From Dipteris shenzhenensis (lineage: Eukaryota > Polypodiophyta > Polypodiopsida > Gleicheniales): a stretch of 64,000 nt of DNA. Below the pieces are notes generated by a model, which searched no databases, was not told the DNA's origin, and was given only the letters and a program-made list of their open reading frames with translations. The DNA is taken from the NCBI GenBank assembly GCA_047967505.1, contig CM106540.1; one strand, given 5' to 3'. Of the stretch, positions 43,728 to 53,287 are shown piece by piece (within the stretch, counting starts at the first letter, position 1; each line of letters opens with the position of its first letter). The position numbers were made by a program, and so were the translations under genes.

Positions 43728-44480
43728 CTAGTCTTTAATCATCTTTTCCAACTTGGAGATTTTGTCTACTGTATTTTTTGCTATGTATTTTTCTCTCAGC
43801 TTTTGCTTTTTGTCTTTCTTATTTTTCTTTGAGTATTCCTCATCATCCTCATCATTTTTTGATGAGTTGTCTTCCTCATCTTCAATATCTTCCTTTGCTT
43901 CACTATCTATGTCTATTTTCTGAATGTGAATGATGTTTCTTTTTTGTCTTCTTGGATTTTGATGTTGTACCAAGTCTTCTCTCTACTCTCTAGGCAGCTT
44001 CCACCATATTGTTAAAATCATTTGCTCCTCCAAGCTAGTCCCTGTCGACTACTGTAGTTCTCAGCTCCTTGTTTAATCCTTTGTCGAAATAGTCTCCTAG
44101 TTGCTCCTGGGTAGGTCTTTGATTTGCTGTTAGCCTTCTATTGAGGTTTCTAAACATCTGTGAATAGTCCTCAACCATGAGATCTTTCTGTTTCATTGTT
44201 CTCCACTTTTTCAAAATGTCCTATGGTGTTTTCTCTTTTCTAAAACGACTTAAGAAAGCAATCTTCAATTCATCATAAGTGTGAAAATGTTAAATACCAT
44301 ACTACACAAACCAATTCATAGCTTTACCATATTGAACGTCGTAGCAAATTGCTCCTTCTTGGTATCATCTGGCAATTGTCCAAATCCACTAGCTATCCAC
44401 CTTGTCTCAAATTGCCCAACATGGCTGTCAGGGTCTTGACCTTTGTTGCCATTAAACTTTGTGCTGAGCTTGAATTTGAA
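43728..44480 (-). pseudogene. Gypsy D gag, main part
   Basis: On the minus strand, DPDSHVGQFETRWIASGFGQ, then LPDDTKKEQFATTF, is the usual retrotransposon gag block. The AAWRVERRLGTTSK-like segment and a long acidic/basic tail ending ISKLEKMIKD follow. Frame changes and stops are frequent. The tail joins 41068 once element C is removed. Confidence 0.8.
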
Positions 44481-45229
44481 CCTTGACAGGCTTCTTTTTC
44501 TTCTTCTTTAGAGGTGGTGGGAGAGGGTTGAAATTTAGTTGCTTCCTTGCAATCACAAAGACACTAGCTGCAATATTAGTGGCAAGTGTTCTTTGAAGTA
44601 ATTCCTAATCTTTCTAGTTCAGCTTTTGCTTCGTGCACCTCCTGGCTATGTGGGGAATTATCAAAGGAACTTGTCCCACTAGGATATGGATGACTTTGTA
44701 TCTGGGCTGCTGAGTGAAGTTTATTACCACAAATCGAATGGGGTAGTGAAGCTAAAGATATTGATGTTAATATCCATGAGAACTCCTAGGGCTTTGGAAG
44801 TTTTGTCATTGTCGGCTAGCTTCACTTCAAGATGGGTTCACTCGAGGGAATGTTTTCCCCATGTTTCCCAACATTCTTTGGTGCATACACTTATGCATGC
44901 TCCCCCATCCAAGATGGTAGCAAAATTTGGTTCTAGTAGGTTATGGGGATAACTACATTGATGTCATCACCCTCGAAGTATTGGCCTAATTTATTGATGG
45001 GAAACTTGTGTAGGTTCTGGCCCACTTCTTGTGGTTGGTTTTTCTTCTAGGCTGGTAGGATCTTGTGCCTTCTCTTGTTGTTGTATGTACTAGCAAAGGA
45101 ATACCTACCATTGTTCTATTAGTGGCAAGCAGTTGCAGTTGGGAAGTACCACTATGCTAGTGCCTCCAACAAGCACACAAGTAGCTACTATTCTATCATG
45201 CAAATTGAATATCTATAACCTGAATTAAG
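44481..45229. other. upstream flank of Gypsy D, degraded
   Basis: No clear gene. Some minus-strand fragments may be N-terminal gag or leader of D, but no LTR or primer site could be fixed. Confidence 0.35.
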
Positions 45230-46720
45230 TGCCATGTATTGAGTGAAAACACGTGCTCAATCAATGCAGCTGATGAAAGCATCTCGTAAGTTATAAGCAT
45301 TGAATCTTGAGTGCACCGTGTTCCATCCAATGATGTTTAATCTGGTCACCTTTAGAGATGTACAGATAAACCCTTTGGTCAACATACTTCAAAAATGAAT
45401 TTGTTCTTGATTACCAACTAAATTTTCTTTCTGAGTTATGGCTGCTCTCACTCAGTGGCAACAAGTAGTAGCTTCCACTTGAATAATTGCCTTGCTTAGT
45501 GGCAACAAGTGGTAGCTTCCACTAAAATAATTGCCTCGCTTAGTGGCAGAAAGTGGTAGCTTCCACTCAAATAATCAATGTACCTGATGAAAGCATCTCC
45601 AAATTTACATTTTTTAATAGTATTTCATTCTTGAGCGCAACATGTTCCCTCCAATGATGATTAATCTGTCACCTTTGGAGATATACAGATAAACCCTTTG
45701 GTCACCACAATTCAAAGGTTGCCAACTAAATTGTATTTCTGAGTTAAGGCTGTTCTCGCTTTGTGGCAACAAGTGGTGGCTTCCAATGAAAAAATTACCT
45801 TGCTTAGTGGCAGTAAGTGGTAGCTTCCACTAACAGAATTTTCTACTACATGGTAGCTACTACACAATCATGTGATAGCTACCACATATGGATTCAATGA
45901 CGGGTAGCTCTCTTGGCATTGTCGCTAGTGGTAGCAACAATTGATAGCTACTAGTGGAAATTGGTAGCAAGTGCTACCAAGGGCTATGTTTCTATTGCTC
46001 TAGCTTAGTGGTGGCAGCAAGTGGTAGCAAGTAAGTGGCAGCAAGTGCTGCATTTCTGTTGCTCCTGCTTAGTGGCAGCAAGTGGTAGCTTGCACTCAAA
46101 TAATTTTCTGCTCTTTGTTTGTGGTAGAAAATGGTATCTTCCACTCAAGTGATTGGCCACCACCCATGGTAATGGTAGCAATGGGTTGCTAATGACAACT
46201 ATCATGCCAATTGGTGGTGGCTACCACTTGCTACAAGAACAAGAGCACTCATACTTAATAGACATGGTAGGTACTACTAAATTATTTCTTAACCACTTAC
46301 AAAGCTCCTACTTCAGTACTGCTGGTAGCACTCGGTAGCTAAGTGCTAGCAATGGATGCCGAATGATAGATACCAATTTGTTTAGTGGTGGCTATGATTT
46401 GGTACAACAATCGCAACACTTATAGTTAATAGATGTGGTATCTAGTAGTTAGTTATTACGTAACCACCACTCTGCTCACTCCAACTTGAGTGCTACTGGC
46501 AACACTTGGTAGCTAATTGCATCATTCAGTAATAACTAGTCATAGCGAGTCATAGAAATTCAGGCCATGGTAGCCACCATGTAGCTACCAAAAGGTAGAG
46601 CAATGATCATCTAACAACACAACAATAATGAACAGGTTCTTATTTGCAGCAAGTCATAATGGTAGCTACCATGTAGCCAATGGTAGCTAACATGTAGCTA
46701 ACAAAAACAGAACCTAAAAG
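45230..46720. repeat. direct duplication plus GGTAGC-rich minisatellite
   Basis: A block of about 230 bp (45256-45480: CTGATGAAAGCATCTC, CAGATAAACCCTTTGGTCA, CTGAGTTATGGCTG) recurs at about 45588-45770. Each is followed by 45-50-bp units of TTAGTGGCAACAAGTGGTAGC plus TTCCACTNAAATAATTGCC. From about 45840 the array becomes looser, with many GTGGTAGCTACCAC-like palindromes (GGTAGCTACC core). There is no coding frame. Confidence 0.85.
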
Positions 46721-46839
46721 CCACAATCAACTTGTTAACAACATACCATAGAGAATTAAGGAATGAGCTTATGATTCTTGAAGGGATACAACCTGAAGGA
46801 ATATCACCAACCTAAGCCTACTCAAGAAAATGCACTAGG

Positions 46840-47790
46840 TGGTTCCTGCAAGTCTTTCTCCTTGTACGCTTTCGACATACATCCTTCTTATTGGGCAAGA
46901 CACTTGTATTACTGGTCCACAATGATAGCACTAAATCCTTCACCTCTTCTGTAATTGCACCCTTTATACATGGTTGTCATTCACACAAATGTAGTGGTAT
47001 CATCTCAAGACACATTCGAGATCTAGCTACATAAAAGTTCCTATGATGCACACCTAAAAGTCTTGACATAGTTGCAATATTTGGTTTCCTAGCTTGGTCT
47101 TTGGTATTCATGACCATCATCATGCTCGCCCTCTTCACAAAAAACTCTTTAGAGCTTTTGGGATTTTTCATGTACTTGAGGGTGTTCTGAAGGCCGCTTA
47201 TCAATAAACCTTTTTCATGATCTGCAACCGCTTGTGAACATGAGCCCTGCAGCTCTCAAAATACTGGGTGCTCAATAACACTCCTCGAAATTTCAAACTT
47301 TGCCTCCTCATGTAGACCTTGTGTGTGTCGCTTGAAGTACCTCACAACATCAAGAGAAATCTTTTGGTGCTTTGCAACATTCAAGTCCATAGAGTTTTCT
47401 TGTAGCTTCACCATAAGTTGGTATTCGTGCTTTCTCTTTGCCTCATACTCCTTGATAAGAGCCTATTTGCATGTTCCACATTCTAGTAAGCCATCATAAT
47501 GACACACAGTGCATAGGTTCATCTTGGTATGCATTTTTACAATGAAAACAGCCAAAGTGGAAATAAGCTCCCCACGATTGTATAGTTGCAATAGTTTCTG
47601 AGCAGTCCTTTTTTCTTTTGCAGAGAAACTATGGTATTTGTATTTATAATTCCTAAATGGTCATAACATTTAGTACACAGGCCATACAGATAGTCTTCCA
47701 ATAGAACCAAAACACCAAAACAGTAGAAGCAGCCTGAAGTGTAGCAATTTTTAGTCACATGGTCTAATATCTTCAGATGAGAACAAGCCA
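46840..47790 (-). pseudogene. unrecognised Cys-rich protein gene relic
   Basis: The minus-strand frames encode a Cys-rich start (CFYCFGVLVL...GLCTKCYDH; then MNLCTVCHYDGLLECGTC), which may form zinc ribbons. A helical stretch ALIKEYEAKRKHEYQLMVKL follows, then KISLDVVRYFKRHTQGLHEE and a segment with ATMSRLLGVHHRNFYVARSR that looks like a helix-turn-helix. A tail holds VKDLVLSLWTSNTSVLPNKK. Stops in the main frame are TAG after CGTCK and TGA after HPVF and after LCE. The order of zinc ribbon and HTH-like part suggests a DNA-binding or transposase-related protein; the family is not recognised. Confidence 0.5.
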
Positions 47791-49489
47791 AGCCACATCT
47801 AGCTCGAGGTTCTCAATAATCTTGTTGATGGACTCATCACACTCTCATAATTTTAGCAGTCTACTGAGCCACCATTCTCTTAATTTTTGCAATGTTTGTG
47901 CCTTCAACCAGAAGATTTTAAAGGTGCTTTTAGTTGCACCCAAATTCATATGCATCAGACACGCACTGCTATGTTAGAAAGAGCCAAATACAAACAACAA
48001 TTCCAAGAAATTATCGTCACTTGTAATGTGCTGAACACTCTCTTACCACACTTTCTGCATACGTGCATTTTCAACTTTTTTTCTGCCAAAATGCCTTTGA
48101 AGCTTAGGTCTCTGGCATGGAGTTTCACTACACAAGAAAATAACGGTAAGCTAAATAGAAAGTGAGAGGTTTGAAAACATATAAATACTGAGAGGTCTTT
48201 AGCATGGAGTTTCACTACACAAGGAAATAATGGTAAGCTGAATAGAAAGGTGCAAAGCTCTCATTTTAATGATGTCCTGAGAGAATGCTACTAATGATGC
48301 TGCCGTGCACACCAATTCACATTGGAGAGGTCTTGGAGATGGGACATTGTGTGGAGAGGGAACAGCGTGACATGGATGTGGAGAGAGAACAGATAGATTT
48401 GACAGACAAATCATGTCTAAGAAAGAGCTCGTGTGTGAGAGAGAGAGAGATCTAAGCTACTACCTTCAACACCACGAATACTTAGACATAGGGACTCTCC
48501 AACAACTACCTTCAACACCATGATGAGTTCACTGGGTGAGGTTGCAGAGACGAGCTAGTACAGCCCATGCACTTTGCATGACCACACATGCAAGATGACC
48601 CAAGACCACGGAGCTCCAGGTTCCACATGCAGATAGTGAGGCTGCAAGCATCTGCTCCTACACAACTCCAAAGCTAGGGAATGCAACAAAGCACAACGCT
48701 CCGATGACCCATTACTATAACCTTCATCAATGCTCCACCATAGCTCTACGTCGAGCCAGTGGCACGACATCAACAAGCTCCTTCAGTGCCATCACATGCC
48801 CATAGTAGAAGGTGACTCGTCTCCTTGCCTCAAGCTCTAGTCTTCATGCAAGCTCCCACGAAATTTCATCAATGTAATGTCACTAGATTCTGATAACATC
48901 CAGCAAATTCCATCCCTCCAAGCCCTTTGGTCCTCTAGGCACCATGTGGCACCCTTATCTGAAACTGCCACATCAGTAACCCATCCAAAGGTGCCACGTG
49001 ACCTTATTCCTTGCCACGTAGGTAGTGAAGAACACTTCCAGGATTCTCATTGTGAAACCAAATCAACCAGAGTTTTTGCAATAGTAGCGAAATCGATCCT
49101 GCTTACCCTCTGAGGGCAATGAGCATGATAGTAGATCTTCGTTTTTCCAAATAGTTGAGAGACATATAATTTTACTCAAATTTTGATTAGTCATTACTAG
49201 TAGCCTATCTACAATGGAGAAACTCAATGCAACGTAAGTCTTCGAACAAAAGAGCTGCATATATCGATATCCCATTTGATAGACATTCTCAAGGGCACAC
49301 ATCATTGATTTATTGTCAACTCTTTCATCTCTAGCTAAAGTATTCATGTAGTAAATCGAGATGAGCCATGGTTATCTCCTTCAACTTCACTCCTTAAACT
49401 CCAAGAATCCACATAAGTGTGATATTGTGGCATTTACTCGTAAGTGGCATCACTAGAAATAGACTACGTGCATCAGCAAGAAGGTGTAG
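47791..49489. other. stretch without a supported gene
   Basis: Mixed sequence with a two-unit tandem repeat (48106-48249). Short frames on both strands have no domain. 48940-49020 contains several GCCAC and CACGTG-like motifs (TGCCACGTGACC) with no gene next to them. Confidence 0.4.
48106..48249. repeat. tandem duplication, offset 87 bp
   Basis: AGGTCTCTGGCATGGAGTTT at 48106 recurs as AGGTCTTTAGCATGGAGTTT at 48193. Both are followed by CACTACACAAG and GGTAAGCTRAATAGAAAG. Confidence 0.88.
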
Positions 49490-49596
49490 CCGCCAGCTCA
49501 GGATCAAAGATTACAACAATCAACTCATAGTAGTAGCAAAAACAGCAAGAGTGATCATGAATCTAGTAGAAATGGTTCAAGTCATCCTGAATGGTC
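49490..49596 (+). pseudogene. fragment of a B-family Copia gag
   Basis: The plus strand reads LRIKDYNNQL, then MNLVEMVQVILNGL, nearly identical in layout to the B gag block at 9100-9220. Only about 100 bp is left. It ends exactly where the LTR of element E appears to start, consistent with E having inserted into it. Confidence 0.8.
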
Positions 49597-50292
49597 TGTT
49601 AGATATCAATGCTCCACTCTCGTGTAACTACGCAGGAACTAGCTAACTCTACTTGTAAGCCCCCCATATGAGGAGAAGGCATTTGAGTAACTCGATTATC
49701 CGGTAGGTCCTGGTTTGGACACCAGATGGGGGACATGTGTGGCCTGATGGCTGGACGGCTTCAGATAGAGTTGGCACACTGCCAACTAGGCTACATGCAA
49801 GTGCGGGAAGGCATCCCATGATTGACCGCACTGAGGGTAGATGGAGCATTTCCTGGGGCAGTAGTCCACTCTCGAGTTGCGGGGCGCGTTTAGATCCACT
49901 GATGATCTCGGATGCCGAACGAAGACCATAGGTTAGTTGTTCTATTCTGCACCACGGTTCTATCTTGTGGTCGGTGGCCTAACCGTTTTGGGCTGGTCAC
50001 CCAATTGGGTCTAACCGACTACGACTGATGGCTATATAAGAGCAAGCCCATGAAGCCCATTTCATCACTAGCTACAGCAACCTTGATTCCTTAGCATCCA
50101 GCCTCCGTCCTCTATTGTTTTTAGCACGCCATCGAAGCTTCTCACATAGGAGCGCACGGCTGGGAGGTAGCACCATCTATTGTATCAGTTTTATAGTAAT
50201 CAAATTTTTGATTCTCCATACTATCTGCTTTTCTCTCTTGCATACGAGATCCTCTTATCTGTTGAGCACAGGCGTTGTATTGTTTTCTTACA
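49597..50292 (+). promoter_or_regulatory. 5' LTR of Copia element E with TATA box
   Basis: The right boundary is firm: ...TTCTTACA followed by the primer site TGGTATCAGAGC at 50293-50304. The left boundary at TGTTAGATATC is inferred from the end of the gag fragment. The LTR would be 696 bp. CTATATAAG at about 50031-50039 is a good TATA box, placing the transcript start near 50065. No second LTR is in the window. Confidence 0.7.
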
Positions 50293-51345
50293 TGGTATCA
50301 GAGCTTGGGCTCTAACAAGAAGATTTGGTAGTGTGTTTCCATTTGCGAGCAGATTGTGAGAGATGGCCCATGAGAGATGGCCCAGCCTGCAAGACTGCGA
50401 ATCCCACCATTCGACGAAAGTGGAAAGCTGGATGGCTCTAAGTATCCACTCTAGAAGTTCAAGATGAAGACCATCCTAAGCGCATACGAGCTTTGGGATA
50501 CTGCTATTGGGGTGGACATGAAGCCGGTTGCGAGACTGAATCCAGCCAATGTAAAACAATAGATAGTACCAACTGTGGATGAGATTCTCGCATGGACAAG
50601 AGGAAATGCAGATGCACTGTGCTCTATTGTCTGCAGTGTAAGTGATTCTATCATGGTGTTAATTCAACATGTCACCACAGCGGAGGAGGCATGGACGGTC
50701 TTGAAAAATCTATATGAGACCATGAATCAGACGTGGATTTAGAATCTGGAGACTCAACTCGTGAACAAGAAACTGTCTGAGTTTCAAATGGCAGATAATT
50801 TCATCACCAGTGTGAAGAATCTGCGTGATTAGATGACTGCGATTGGCATCACCATCACCAGCGAGAATCTAGCACAAAGGTGCATACGGATTCTCCCACC
50901 AAAGTACGATGGTGTTGTTATGGCATTGAATACGTAGAACAAAAATCCGCCCCTCACCTTTGAGGATTTCAGCGCAACGCTTTGGAGGAGAAGATGCATC
51001 AAAAGACAAGGACTGGAGAAGATTCGGCTTTTTGGGTTGGATCAAAGAAAGCTAAGGGTAAGGACTCTAGTAACCCATCTTCTTCTGATGATAAAAAGAG
51101 AAAGAAGAAGATAAAATGCTTCTATTGCAACAAGGCAGGGCACAAGCAGAATGAGTGCCAGAAGAAGATTGCAGATGAGAAGAACAGAGTAAAGAAAGAG
51201 TCCAGCAACAATGTGAAGGCAGTACCAATAGAGCTGTTCGTAGCAATTGAGGAGATTTGCACAGAGGCAGTTCATGTACCTATGGATGAACCTTGGATTA
51301 TTGATAGTGGTGCATCGCGCCACATGACAAGATGCACACAACCTA
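50293..51345 (+). mobile_element. Copia element E, 5' part: primer site, gag and protease start
   Basis: Gag starts at 50377 (MAQPARLRIPPFDESGKLDG). It holds LWDTAIGVDMKPVARLNPAN, TAEEAWTVLKNLYETM, LPPKYDGVVMALNT and the zinc knuckle CFYCNKAGHKQNEC. The protease site WIIDSGASRHMT follows. Five in-frame stops, all TAG, and one frame change near 50975 break it. The sequence ends within protease, where it joins A' head-on at about 51328. Confidence 0.9.
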
Positions 51346-53287
51346 TCTTTCCACTGTCATAAGTGGAGAACCAGTCTCTATGGGGAGTGACAATGGAATG
51401 AACATCAGAATCTAAAATCCAATCATGGGAATATTGATCATCTGAAGTAGTAAGCAATGCTGCAGGTAGACTAGACATGAAGAGAATGTCATTGTCACTA
51501 TTATTAGTAACTGTATTGATCTCCTCGATGTTCATTTTTCCTTTGTCCTCTCTTAAACTCTCTTCCTTCTTATTTGCACCCCAAATTACATTCTTTTTCT
51601 TATCCTTTTGCTCTCTTTTCAGCTTGTAGCAATCATTTTTCATGTGGCCCTTCTTGCCACAATGGTAACACTCAATGTTTCATGCCCTAGATTTGCTACA
51701 AGACTTCCCTCTTTCTTGGGACTTCTCCCTGAACTGTGATCTGCCCCTTTATAAATTTCAAGCTGCATCCTGCTTGTTGCCCTCCATAGAATTCCATCTA
51801 ATCTCTTCGTCCAACAAGCTACCACAACATCATCAAACTTCAATACTCCACCAAGTGTAGAGTTATTGATAGTTGTACAGAAGGTATCCCATGAGGATGG
51901 CAATGAACACAAGAGGAATATTGCCTTAGTCTCTGCATCAAAATTCATCTTCTGACCCTGAATATGGCTGAAAATAATATTGAATGCATTTAAGTGAGAA
52001 GCAATGAAGACCCCCTCCTTCATCTGCAGCTTAAACAACCTCTTCATGAGGTAAACTTTATTAGAGGCAGTTTCCTTCTCATAAGTGGCACATAATTTCT
52101 TCCACAAATCTTTCGTAGTCTGCTCATTTACTATTGTGAAATAAACTGACTCTGCAATATGGTCTAATAGTAGACTTTGCTAATGCATCCAACTCATTCC
52201 AAACATCCTCAGACATATCTGTAGGCTTAGCTCCAATCCCTACTAAGGATTTAATCTTCTTATTTTAAATAAGAACATCCCTTATCTATTCTTTTCATAA
52301 AGAAAAGTTTATCCCATCAAACGTTTTAATGCTAAAAAGCTCCTTTTCAGACGTGGAAGAGGATGCCATGATGCAAATGAAACAAAATCCCAAATGCTAG
52401 TACCTACAAGAGAGAAATCACACCAAATACCAGGTGCACCCAAATGTTTATGCCAAAATGGAAAGTAATATCACCAAACCTCAAAGGCTCAAAGTATCAA
52501 AATGCATCTAACTCATGTGCATATACTATGCATCCATATGAGCAAATCTGTCCCAAAAGAAAATGCCAATTGCGATGGCAAAACAATGCCCCCCCAAAAA
52601 AAAAGCCAATAAGTGCCAAAATGCCTCAAGCATAAATGTTGTCCATGAGCATATGCATCAACAAAATATCATCCAAGAGATCATAGCATGACCTGTGCAT
52701 CCTCTGCAATATGTCAAAGCTGTCTCTCAATGTCAAGTAGTGTCTGTGTGCTAAATGTCCATCAATAAAGCATCCCACAAGAAGATCTAGGCCTATCAGC
52801 GCATCCAACAAGGATCACAATGCATCCAAATGGCCTGTAAAGCATCCACTGCAACTCAATGCAAACCACAAATGAGTGCACATGGCTCAAACTGCAATGG
52901 TAGTGATCTGCATAAGGTATATACAAGAAATCATGGCCCCATGACAATGATCCCTAATGAAAATAGAACCTGAGATGCCACAAAACATGGGCATCATTGC
53001 ATAATCGGACTTAGCACAACAATCTGCAAATATCTCTGTTCTGCTAGAACTGGAAAATCCCAACCGATTAATGGGAAATGGGGAGGCAACCCTTGCACTT
53101 GACCTATAATCCAAAAATCAAAGGTTTGGACCTTTGAATGGATTTTTGATAGAGAAACAGACAATTCGGTGCCTCAGAGAGACGAATCACACAAGAGCTG
53201 GCACCTAGGGGTATTTGGGCCTCCAAAATGCAATGGAACAGATAGTTTTGAAAACTGTAGTCCCAATCACCGGGTCCAACACATGGA
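51328..53287 (-). mobile_element. Copia A' : truncated sister copy of element A
   Basis: Inverted relative to E and colinear with A from about 14983 to 16915. It carries the start of pol (DWILDSDVHSIVTPHRDWF, where the catalytic site DSGAS has become DSDVH), the pol linker, gag (52107-51640 with the knuckle CYHCGKK region broken by a frame change) and part of the leader. The gag-pol junction reads WGANKKEES with no stop. Neither LTR is present. Indels and stops show it is older than A. Confidence 0.9.

Larger units (their letters stand above)
38457..44480 (-). mobile_element. Ty3/Gypsy retrotransposon relic D, interrupted by element C
   Basis: Minus-strand order is gag (43728-44480 and 40850-41068), RT (40430-40850), RNase H (40103-40384) and integrase (38457-39700). 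This RT, RNase H, integrase order defines Ty3/Gypsy. Element C sits inside gag (TSD GCTTT). Protease and the N-terminal part of RT are missing, because gag's Pro/Gln-rich tail passes almost directly into the FMKVFLDDF region of RT. Frames carry many stops and shifts. LTRs are not confidently identified. Confidence 0.88.

Noticed and set aside
45230-46720. CRISPR-like array
   Set aside because: Units vary in length and sequence, there are no constant repeats with unique spacers, and the host is a plant nucleus.
5471-51345. Reassigned genetic code in which TAG means Gln
   Set aside because: TAG dominates the in-frame stops, but the intact trihelix gene uses CAG heavily with no internal TAG, and gags end at ordinary stops. 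Methylation-driven C-to-T change in repeats explains the pattern more simply.
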